Assembly: GCA_023402275.1 (NCBI GenBank)
Contig: JAEXCH010000015.1
Coordinates: 15,161-79,160, forward strand
DNA: 64,000 bases
Direction: 5' to 3'
DNA from: Methanobacteriota archaeon
Lineage (GTDB): Archaea > Thermoplasmatota > Thermoplasmata > Methanomassiliicoccales > Methanomethylophilaceae
Made by a program: the position numbers and the translations under genes
The notes under the pieces: model-generated
Seen by the model: only the letters and a program-made list of their open reading frames with translations
Told to the model about the DNA's origin: nothing
Database searches by the model: none
Shown here: positions 37,001 through 44,039 of the stretch, in pieces
How positions within the stretch are numbered: the stretch's first letter is position 1
Layout: each line of letters starts with the position of its first letter

Positions 37001-37783
37001 GTGGCACAGAAGATCGCCGAAGGTCTGACCGAGGATGATGCTCTGGCGTTGTCCAAGATAAGGATCTTCGGAGACCCGCCGGGAGCATACGGCACTGGCG
37101 TAGACATATTGATAAGAACATCCGATTGGTCCGATATCAAGGACCTGGGCGACATCTATCAATCATACGGATGCCATGTATACGGAAAGGGTCGAAAGGG
37201 AGAGAAGATGCCGGAGTTGTTCAGGACCCGGTTGTCAAAGATGCAGGTCACTGTGAAGAACAGCGTCAGCAGAGAATACGACATGTTCGATAATGATGAT
37301 GTTTACATATTCCTTGGAGGTCTGAATGCCGCAGTGACCTCGGTCTCCGGCAGCAGACCCATGTCATTCATCGGGGACTCCTCGGATACATCCAAGGTGA
37401 AGACCAAGACTATAGAGGAAGAGAGCAAATTCATATTCAGAAGCAAGATCCTGAACCCAAAATGGCTGAACGGTCTGAAACAACACGGTTTCAAAGGCGC
37501 ACAGGAGGTATCAGAGATGTTCGAGTATGTCTTTGCATGGGATGCGACCTCGGATATAATAGAGCCCTGGATGTATGAATCCATGGCGGAAACATATATC
37601 TTCAACGAAGAGAATAGAGATTGGATCGAGGATGTCAATCCCTTTGCCATGAGGGAGATGATACAGCAGCTTCTGGAAGCCGTTGAAAGAGGTATGTGGG
37701 AACCCTCAAAGGAAACAATGGACAAACTATCGGAATTGTTCGTCCTGAATGAGGAGATACTAGAGGAGATAACAGACAGGTGA
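34052..37783 (+). CDS. CobN/BchH-type chelatase large subunit, paralogue 2
   Basis: 1243 residues. ATG 34052 has GGAG 7 nt upstream and gives [18 protein letters not shown], matching the paralogue. An upstream in-frame ATG at 33932 would place an operator inside the gene. Family motifs: [21 protein letters not shown] near residue 536, [21 protein letters not shown] and [24 protein letters not shown]. It is clearly homologous along its whole length to the protein at 14635, and the C-terminal 150 residues are especially similar. No second chlID accompanies it, so it would share that pair. It is followed after 4 bp by an ABC-2 exporter pair. Confidence 0.9.
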   Translation: [1243 protein letters not shown]

Positions 37784-37787
37784 GATC

Positions 37788-38666
37788 ATGGATGACATAA
37801 TATCAACAAAGGGTCTCACGAAGAAATACAATAGTTTCACTGCAGTGGACGGTCTTGACCTTAATGTAAAGGAGGGGGAGATATTCGGTTTTGTAGGACC
37901 GAATGGGGCCGGAAAGACCACATCGGTAAGGATGCTCACTACCATGACCCCCAGTACCTCAGGGTTCGCATCGGTCTGCGGAATAGATATAACAAAGAAC
38001 TATCAGGATGCCAAGAAGTTCATCGGCATCACACAACAGCATATCAGTCTCGATAGGGACATATCCGTCAGGGAGAACATGGTGCATCATGCACTACTGC
38101 ATAAGCTGCCCCGTAATGAGATAAAACAGAGGATCGACGATCTCAGTTCTATGATGGGACTGGATGAGTACATGGACAGAACGATAATAACATTATCCGG
38201 AGGATGGAAGAGGCGCGTCTCCATCGTCTGTTCCATAATCCATCGTCCAAGGATCCTATTCCTTGACGAACCCACCGCAGGTCTTGACACACAATCCAGA
38301 CATATGCTTTGGGAACTGATAAGACAACTCAATGCAAAGGGGACCACCATTTTCCTTACCACCCACTACATGGAAGAGGCCGAGAACCTTTGTGATAATG
38401 TAGGCATAATCAACAAGGGAAAACTGATGGCGATCGGAAGTCCGAGGGAATTATGTGACGGCCTTGGACATGTTGCGGTCGATTACATTGATTCCGAAGG
38501 TCGTACGTTCCATCAATTCTTTGCCGACCGTGATTCGGCACAATCATTCATCCGGACATTACCTAACGAATACAATGTTACTATGAGGTCCACTAATCTG
38601 GAGGATGTGTTCCTTGAATTGACAGGCAGAGCAGTGGCAGTTGACGGGAAGGTGTTGAGAGTATGA
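37788..38666 (+). CDS. ABC-2 type transporter ATPase (exporter pair 3)
   Basis: 292 residues. Walker A GPNGAGKTT, TQQHISLDRDISVRENMVHH, signature LSGGWKRR, Walker B ILFLDEPTAGLD, LTTHYMEEAE. C-terminal STNLEDVFLELTGRAV. Starts 4 bp after cobN2 and overlaps the permease by 4 nt, so chelatase and exporter are very likely co-expressed. Confidence 0.91.
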   Translation: MDDIISTKGLTKKYNSFTAVDGLDLNVKEGEIFGFVGPNGAGKTTSVRMLTTMTPSTSGFASVCGIDITKNYQDAKKFIGITQQHISLDRDISVRENMVHHALLHKLPRNEIKQRIDDLSSMMGLDEYMDRTIITLSGGWKRRVSIVCSIIHRPRILFLDEPTAGLDTQSRHMLWELIRQLNAKGTTIFLTTHYMEEAENLCDNVGIINKGKLMAIGSPRELCDGLGHVAVDYIDSEGRTFHQFFADRDSAQSFIRTLPNEYNVTMRSTNLEDVFLELTGRAVAVDGKVLRV

Positions 38667-39418
38667 GTTTCGGCGTACTTGATGAATCTGTCAGGGTCGC
38701 ATGGGCGGATCTGTGTTTCTTCAAGAGAAATGCAGCCTCCATACTGATCTCCTGCCTTGTAGGTCCGATACTGTATCTGATCGCTTTCGGATACGGACTG
38801 GGCAAAGGGATGGAGGTCGAAGGACTGGAATACATCGCATTCGTTGTCCCAGGAATAGTGGCCCTTACATCTTTGACGGCAAGTTTCAATTCGACTGCGA
38901 CCAAGATACTTGTTCAAAGGACATATTACCTGAGCTTCGATGAACTGATGCTCTGTCCCATAAAGGTATCATCCATAGTCATAGGGAAATCCATTATAGG
39001 AGTGATAAGGGGATTGATAAGCTGTACCATCATGATGGTGCTCGGTCTGATGCTTTCGGATCAACTTATCGTAACACCTATGCTGATAGTGACCGTCGTT
39101 CTGTCTTGTTTCACATTCTCATTCCTTGGAATATGTGCGGGATTGTTGGCAAATTCCCATCCTACCCTAACACTGTTCACAAGCCTTGTGATAATACCGA
39201 TGACCTTCCTTTGCGGTACTATATTCTCGTTATCCGCATTACCGCATTTCGCTCAGGTCATAGTGTCTGTCCTTCCGTTATCGCCGGTCACGGAATGTGT
39301 ACGTGCAGCAGCGACCGTTGGATCGACATTCCCATGGGCATCGTTCTTATTGATAATCGTGTTCTGTATAATATTCTACACGATCGATTACATACTATTG
39401 AAGAAAAGAAGAAGTTGA
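38663..39418 (+). CDS. ABC-2 type transporter permease (exporter pair 3)
   Basis: 251 residues, about six helices. ESVRVAWADLCFFKRNAASILISCLVGPILYLIAFGYGLG aligns with the permeases at 18391 and 24777, and FLCGTIFSLSALPHFAQVIVSVLPLSP is the conserved C-terminal block. It ends 3 bp before the convergent HxlR-type gene. Cargo unknown. Confidence 0.91.
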   Translation: MSFGVLDESVRVAWADLCFFKRNAASILISCLVGPILYLIAFGYGLGKGMEVEGLEYIAFVVPGIVALTSLTASFNSTATKILVQRTYYLSFDELMLCPIKVSSIVIGKSIIGVIRGLISCTIMMVLGLMLSDQLIVTPMLIVTVVLSCFTFSFLGICAGLLANSHPTLTLFTSLVIIPMTFLCGTIFSLSALPHFAQVIVSVLPLSPVTECVRAAATVGSTFPWASFLLIIVFCIIFYTIDYILLKKRRS

Positions 39419-39421
39419 GGA

Positions 39422-39820
39422 TCAGTCGTCCTGAACCTTTACCGATTTGTATCTCTCTGGAACGATTATTCCCTCATTTAACTGAACATTGCATCCGAAC
39501 ATGTTCTCAAGACCCCATGCGGCAAGTATGCTGAGGGCGGGAAGCAGACTCCTACCTCTTTCAGATATGGAATATTCGACACAGACCGGAACCTCGGCGC
39601 GAACTGTCCTGATCACCAATCCGTCCTCTTCCATCTCCCGCAACTGCTTGGTCAGTATCTTTGGGGATACTGATTCGAGCTCCTTCATCAATTGATTGAA
39701 ACGCAGGGTCCCCTTTGTTGCCAACTTGCACAATATGGTGCTCTTCCATCTCCCCTCTATAACGGACATTGCTGCATCCAATGCGCAGTCTATCCTCGGG
39801 CCGCGCGCATTTGTGATCAT
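39422..39820 (-). CDS. HxlR-family winged-helix transcriptional regulator
   Basis: 132 residues. C..DAAMSVIEGRWKSTILCKLATKGTLRFNQLMKELESVSPKILTKQLREMEEDGLVIR is the classic HxlR/YodB winged helix, followed by VEYSISERGRSLLPAL. Members often sense redox or electrophile stress through an N-terminal cysteine, and Cys12 is in that position here. It is divergent from a flavoprotein gene with palindromes between, so that gene is its likely target. Confidence 0.92.
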   Translation of the reverse strand: MITNARGPRIDCALDAAMSVIEGRWKSTILCKLATKGTLRFNQLMKELESVSPKILTKQLREMEEDGLVIRTVRAEVPVCVEYSISERGRSLLPALSILAAWGLENMFGCNVQLNEGIIVPERYKSVKVQDD

Positions 39821-39878
39821 GTTCGATACAATGCAATAATCAGTATTTATTGATAATTAACAATCATTATATACTGTA

Positions 39879-39895
39879 ACTATCATTTTGATAGT
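39879..39895. promoter_or_regulatory. Perfect 17-bp palindrome upstream of the flavoprotein gene
   Basis: ACTATCA-TTT-TGATAGT, 12 bp before the ATG at 39908. It sits downstream of AT-rich CATTATATACTG, the probable TATA box, and is a good candidate operator for the divergent HxlR-type regulator. A looser inverted repeat (TTGATAATTAACAATCA) is upstream at about 39850-39866. Confidence 0.6.
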
Positions 39896-39907
39896 GGTGA
39901 TTCAAAA

Positions 39908-40459
39908 ATGTCCATAGTGGCGATAATTGCTAGTCCCAGAAAGAAAGGAAACACGAGTGCCATGGTGAACGCTATGGTGGAAGGAGCAAAAGAGAACGGA
40001 AAGGATGTCAAGGAGTTCTATCTGAACTCTTTCAACAATGCCAAAGGATGTCAGGCCTGTATGGCATGTAAATCATCAGTTGGCTGCGTTGTGAAGGATG
40101 ATAACGCAGAGGTGCTGAAGGCCATCAGAGATGCAGAAGGCGTCATACTCTCCACCCCTTGCTACTTCGGAGAGGCAAACGGTCAATTCAGATTGCTTCA
40201 GGACAGATTCTACAGTTTCGTAGGTGCGGATTTCAAACCCAACGTCGGCGCAGGGAAGAAGCTGGCGACCGTTGTGAGTTGCGGCGGGGGTGCCGATGGC
40301 GCGAAGGTGATGGCGGATAAGGTAGAAGGGGTCATGGCAGGAATGCTCGGGTTCCAACCTATAGGAAAGATCGTCTTCACAGACGGAAATCCGCCCGATG
40401 CTGCTTCAAAGGACAACAAGATCCTTGAGGAAGCGAAGGCCATCGGAAAGAGCTTCTGA
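39908..40459 (+). CDS. Iron-sulfur flavoprotein / NADPH-dependent FMN reductase family
   Basis: 183 residues, flavodoxin-like fold. N-terminal IIASPRKKGNTSAMVNAMVEGA is the FMN phosphate loop. GCQACMACKSSVGC is a compact Cys-x2-Cys-x2-Cys-x5-Cys motif like that binding a [4Fe-4S] cluster in archaeal Isf. TPCYFGEANGQFRLLQDRF is the second FMN loop. It probably handles electrons in oxidative or redox stress. Start ATG 39908; ended by a strong hairpin. Confidence 0.87.
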   Translation: MSIVAIIASPRKKGNTSAMVNAMVEGAKENGKDVKEFYLNSFNNAKGCQACMACKSSVGCVVKDDNAEVLKAIRDAEGVILSTPCYFGEANGQFRLLQDRFYSFVGADFKPNVGAGKKLATVVSCGGGADGAKVMADKVEGVMAGMLGFQPIGKIVFTDGNPPDAASKDNKILEEAKAIGKSF

Positions 40460-40468
40460 TCAAAACAC

Positions 40469-40500
40469 CGCCTTGTACAGCAAGGCGATTTTCTTTTTCT
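40469..40500 (+). terminator. Terminator after the flavoprotein gene
   Basis: CGCCTTG-TACAG-CAAGGCG followed by ATTTTCTTTTTCT. A second small stem GGCAC-AACACA-GTGCC follows at 40501-40516. Confidence 0.7.
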
Positions 40501-40524
40501 GGCACAACACAGTGCCAACATTAT

Positions 40525-40539
40525 CTTATTAAGAATAAG
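40525..40539. promoter_or_regulatory. Palindrome upstream of the DtxR-type regulator
   Basis: CTTATT-AAG-AATAAG, perfect arms, 44 bp before the regulator start. It precedes CCTAAACCTTTATC (40545-40558), a plausible promoter element. Could be an autoregulatory site, but it differs from the TTGGA-N7-TCCAA palindrome. Confidence 0.4.
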
Positions 40540-40583
40540 GAACTCCTAAACCTTTATCTACCTTCCACCCCATACAACAGGTG

Positions 40584-41243
40584 ATGACCACCGGAAACCG
40601 CGAGGATTATCTCATTAGTATACTCCGTCTCACAGAAGGAGAGAACATCACCAAGACCACTGAGCTGGCAACATTCATGGATGTATCACCTGCAAGTGTC
40701 ACAGAGATGCTCAAGGCGTTGGCCAACGAAGGTCTCGTAGAATATGAGAAATACCGCGGAGTCAAACTCACCGAAGAGGGTCTGAACTATGCCAGACAGA
40801 TAAGGAAGAAACACCATGTTCTGGAGAACTTCCTCATCAATGTGCTTAACGTGGATGATGCTACTGCGCATAAGGAAGCATGCCGGTTGGAACACGCACT
40901 TTCAGAGGAATCGGCGATAAAGATGTGTCAGATGATGGGTACACAGGTCGATAGCGATTGTCAGAGTTGTTCGGATCCATGCAAGGCAGCGTCCTCAGAA
41001 GGCGTCAATATCACAGCATCGCTTTCCGATCTTGGCCCCGGAGAACACGGGATAATATCCCATCTTAGGAACAAAGATACCGACATAGTGAAGAAGCTCA
41101 TCCTCATGGGATTCATACCTGGTAGGGAACTGTCCCTAAATGAGAATGTTCCAGACACCAACATCAAGATAGTTAGTGTAGGTGACAACACGATCGTTCT
41201 GGACTCTGATCTGGCATCTTCAGTATATATTGAGACGTACTGA
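40584..41243 (+). CDS. DtxR/MntR-family metal-dependent regulator with FeoA (SH3-like) domain
   Basis: 219 residues from ATG 40584; GTG 40581 is also possible. The N-terminal winged helix (REDYLISILRLTE...VSPASVTEMLKALANEGLVEY) is followed by the DtxR dimerisation/metal domain (KKHHVLENFLINVLNVDDATAHKEACRLEHALSEE) with expected His, Glu and Cys ligands. A Cys-rich insert (CQSCSDPC) comes next, then a C-terminal FeoA-like domain (LILMGFIPGRELSLNENVP). Such proteins bind DNA when loaded with Fe or Mn. It lies inside the metal island and is the best local candidate for binding the shared palindrome; this is inference. Confidence 0.9.
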   Translation: MTTGNREDYLISILRLTEGENITKTTELATFMDVSPASVTEMLKALANEGLVEYEKYRGVKLTEEGLNYARQIRKKHHVLENFLINVLNVDDATAHKEACRLEHALSEESAIKMCQMMGTQVDSDCQSCSDPCKAASSEGVNITASLSDLGPGEHGIISHLRNKDTDIVKKLILMGFIPGRELSLNENVPDTNIKIVSVGDNTIVLDSDLASSVYIETY

Positions 41244-42929
41244 TCAACGGTGTGTGAATACCGCTCTTATCTGTTCTGATCCAGAATTCTCGAGTCTTAC
41301 GAATCCCACTCTCTCGAACTGAACTGTATCATTATGCTCATTGAGTATGTGATCCTCTGTTATCCCATTGATCACACTGCCGTCAGGCATTAGGAGTTCT
41401 GTCTTGATGCTGTTCCTTCCAGTCCACTGAACTGCCTTGACGCCTCTTTTCAGGATAGACAGATCATTACCTGAGAATTTTGCAGGGGTCCCATATTCAA
41501 GGTTGCAGAGGTCCTTGAGACGTATCATCTTGGAGGCGGCAAACGTCTTGGAATCATCAGACGAGATGAATATCGTCTTACTTTCGTCCAACAGATATTC
41601 CCGGTCACCTCTTTCGGGATGATCGGGATGGAGTGGTGCTTTTCCAATTATCGTGTCCACCCCCTCAATATCATATCTTACAGGGTCCGGAACGAAGAAA
41701 TATCTGTTTGATGGGTCATCGATTATATCACGGTTCATTCCGTACAGATTATCCCATGAGAATTGGATATCCACGGATTTTATACCGCTCTCGACCCAAT
41801 ACCTTCTGATCGCTTCGGGTCTGATGCCTCTTCTCCTGAGTGCTCTGACCGTACCGGTCCTGACATCATCCCATCCGCTGTACTCTCCGGCAGCGATGCT
41901 TTCCTTTATCAATGATGTCTTGAGGACCGTATCCGGTATGTTCACAAGTCCGTAGTGATAATAAACCGGCCTCTTCCAACCGAAATGATCGAACACATAC
42001 TCTTGTCTTATAGTGTTATTGAGATGATCCTTTCCCCTTATGACGTGCGTTATACCAAGAAGATGATCGTCTATAGCGACGGACAGATTCATCATAGGGT
42101 ATGCGGAATACTTGTTCCCTGTCCTCGGATGAGGGTGATCCACCACTCTGAATGCGACAAAGTCCCTCACCGCAGGATTCGGATGCTCTATATCTGTCTT
42201 GACAACAGCTATCGCCTCCCCTTCGCTGTAACCTCCTGATATCAACCTATCGTATCTTTCCAGCTGCGTTTCGATGGGGAGATCCCTGCAGGGGCAGCCT
42301 TTCTTCTTTTCCTTCAGTGCCCTCCATTCTTCCCCATTGCATGTGCAGACGTATGCCTGTCCCATCTCCACGAGTTTCCTTGTATGATCATAATAGATCT
42401 GGAATCTGTCGGATTGGATCACATTCTCATGTATCTTGACGCCCAACCAATCAAGATCCTCCGGTATCATCTCATATGCGTCAGGATCTATCTTCTCTGG
42501 ATTGGTGTCCTCATATCTGGCTATCAGTTTCCCGTTGTATCTCTTGGTATACTCATCATTCAGTATCGATACTCTGGTGTGACCGATATGCAGAGGGCCG
42601 GATGGCCCCGGGGCGATCCTCATGACGACCTTCCCATCAACGGCATCCTTCAGTTCAGGCAGTTCGTATATCCTTTCCTTCTTCTCTTTGGCCAACAAAG
42701 AGGGGTCAAGGTCCTGTAATGCCTTTGTCTGAGCTTCCAGTCCCATCTTATTTACATCATTCACAATGGATTCTATCAGAGGCGTCAGTTCTCCTGCCTT
42801 ACTTCTGTATTCAGGATTCTCACCGAGCACTTTACCTACAATCGCCTTTGGATTGGCGGTACCTTTGAAGAATACTGCATTCTGCAGTGCATATTTCCGT
42901 ATGAGTGACTCGATGTTGTCCTCTGACAT
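41244..42929 (-). CDS. gltX: Glutamyl-tRNA synthetase, archaeal type
   Basis: 561 residues. It attaches glutamate to tRNA(Glu), which also supplies the precursor for tetrapyrrole synthesis. HIGH motif in RIAPGPSGPLHIGHTR, class-defining KMSKS variant FAASKMIRLKDL near residue 490, and the archaeal/eukaryotic beta-barrel anticodon domain at the C-terminus. ITHVIRGKDHLNNTIRQEYVFDHFG is conserved. Its stop abuts the convergent DtxR-gene stop with no gap. Confidence 0.95.
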   Translation of the reverse strand: MSEDNIESLIRKYALQNAVFFKGTANPKAIVGKVLGENPEYRSKAGELTPLIESIVNDVNKMGLEAQTKALQDLDPSLLAKEKKERIYELPELKDAVDGKVVMRIAPGPSGPLHIGHTRVSILNDEYTKRYNGKLIARYEDTNPEKIDPDAYEMIPEDLDWLGVKIHENVIQSDRFQIYYDHTRKLVEMGQAYVCTCNGEEWRALKEKKKGCPCRDLPIETQLERYDRLISGGYSEGEAIAVVKTDIEHPNPAVRDFVAFRVVDHPHPRTGNKYSAYPMMNLSVAIDDHLLGITHVIRGKDHLNNTIRQEYVFDHFGWKRPVYYHYGLVNIPDTVLKTSLIKESIAAGEYSGWDDVRTGTVRALRRRGIRPEAIRRYWVESGIKSVDIQFSWDNLYGMNRDIIDDPSNRYFFVPDPVRYDIEGVDTIIGKAPLHPDHPERGDREYLLDESKTIFISSDDSKTFAASKMIRLKDLCNLEYGTPAKFSGNDLSILKRGVKAVQWTGRNSIKTELLMPDGSVINGITEDHILNEHNDTVQFERVGFVRLENSGSEQIRAVFTHR

Positions 42930-42977
42930 GATTGTGGATTCGGATTCGTGTATTTATTGATAATCAAGAGAGATGTT

Positions 42978-44039
42978 TCATCCCCATGCTTTGCTCTTCA
43001 TTTTTATCAATATTATAACGAAAAGCGGACATCCTACCAATGCACATATCACTCCCACAGGGAGTCCGAGGCTTCCTGCCACCTTTGCTATGGAATCAGC
43101 ACACAATAGGAAAAGTGCACCGAACATCGCTGATGCAGGTATCAGATATTTGCTTTCTGAACCGACGAATATCCTTGCTATATGAGGCCCGACCAGGCCG
43201 ATGAATCCTATCGTACCTGTAAAACTGACAACAGAAGCGGTCATTATCGCAATGACCACCATTCCGATCAACATCACATTCTTGGTATTGACACCAAGGC
43301 TGGTCGCGCTGTTCTGTCCAGTTGTCATGACGTTGTATTTCTTGTATTGAGACATCAGGAATGCGATCCCCAACAGAGTGATCGGAACAACTATCGGCAG
43401 AGCATCCCAACCTGATCGGGAAAGGGTACCTACTCTCCATGCATACACCTCAGCCAAACTTTCTGCGCTTGCGGTCACCATGAGCAGTGACGTGAACGCA
43501 GAGAATACGAACATGACCGCTATACCTGCGAGTATCATCCTTGTCGGAGTCACAGACCTGTTCCTTGAAATGGCCAGAATTATGAGTATAGGTATGAGTG
43601 CGAATATGAACGCATTTACCACGATCGATGCTCCCCCCACCAATCCCGGTAAAAGGGAGAACCCGAATATTATGGCGATAGAAGCACCCAATGCAGCACC
43701 GGATGATATCCCCATTGTATAAGGGTCAGCCAATGGGTTCCTCAACATTGTCTGCATGACCGCACCGCCTGCGGCGAGGGACGCACCCACAGTAACGGCC
43801 ATTATGGCTTCGGGCAGACGTGTCTCCCATATGATATAATCGGCCTGTTCATTGACGATGTTGTTGGTAAGATGGTCGAATATCACAACGAATGTGTCCC
43901 ACATACTTATCTCAAAGAATCCGATCGTGAGCGTCAGACCGAATGCCAGTATCGTTAATATTGTGCAGATGATGATGAATATCCTCTTTCTTCCGATCGC
44001 ATGCTGATACTCTTTCTTGAGCACAGAGGTATCGGTCAT
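42978..44039 (-). CDS. FecCD/BtuC-family permease, second of tandem pair C
   Basis: 353 residues from ATG 44039, overlapping the upstream permease stop (ATGA). TRLPEAIMAVTVGASLAAGGAVMQTMLRNPLADPYTMGISSGA and GTIGFIGLVGPHIARIFVG are family motifs. Pairs with the next permease, probably as a heterodimer. 48 bp separate its end from the start of gltX, which is read in the same direction. Confidence 0.92.
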   Translation of the reverse strand: MTDTSVLKKEYQHAIGRKRIFIIICTILTILAFGLTLTIGFFEISMWDTFVVIFDHLTNNIVNEQADYIIWETRLPEAIMAVTVGASLAAGGAVMQTMLRNPLADPYTMGISSGAALGASIAIIFGFSLLPGLVGGASIVVNAFIFALIPILIILAISRNRSVTPTRMILAGIAVMFVFSAFTSLLMVTASAESLAEVYAWRVGTLSRSGWDALPIVVPITLLGIAFLMSQYKKYNVMTTGQNSATSLGVNTKNVMLIGMVVIAIMTASVVSFTGTIGFIGLVGPHIARIFVGSESKYLIPASAMFGALFLLCADSIAKVAGSLGLPVGVICALVGCPLFVIILIKMKSKAWG

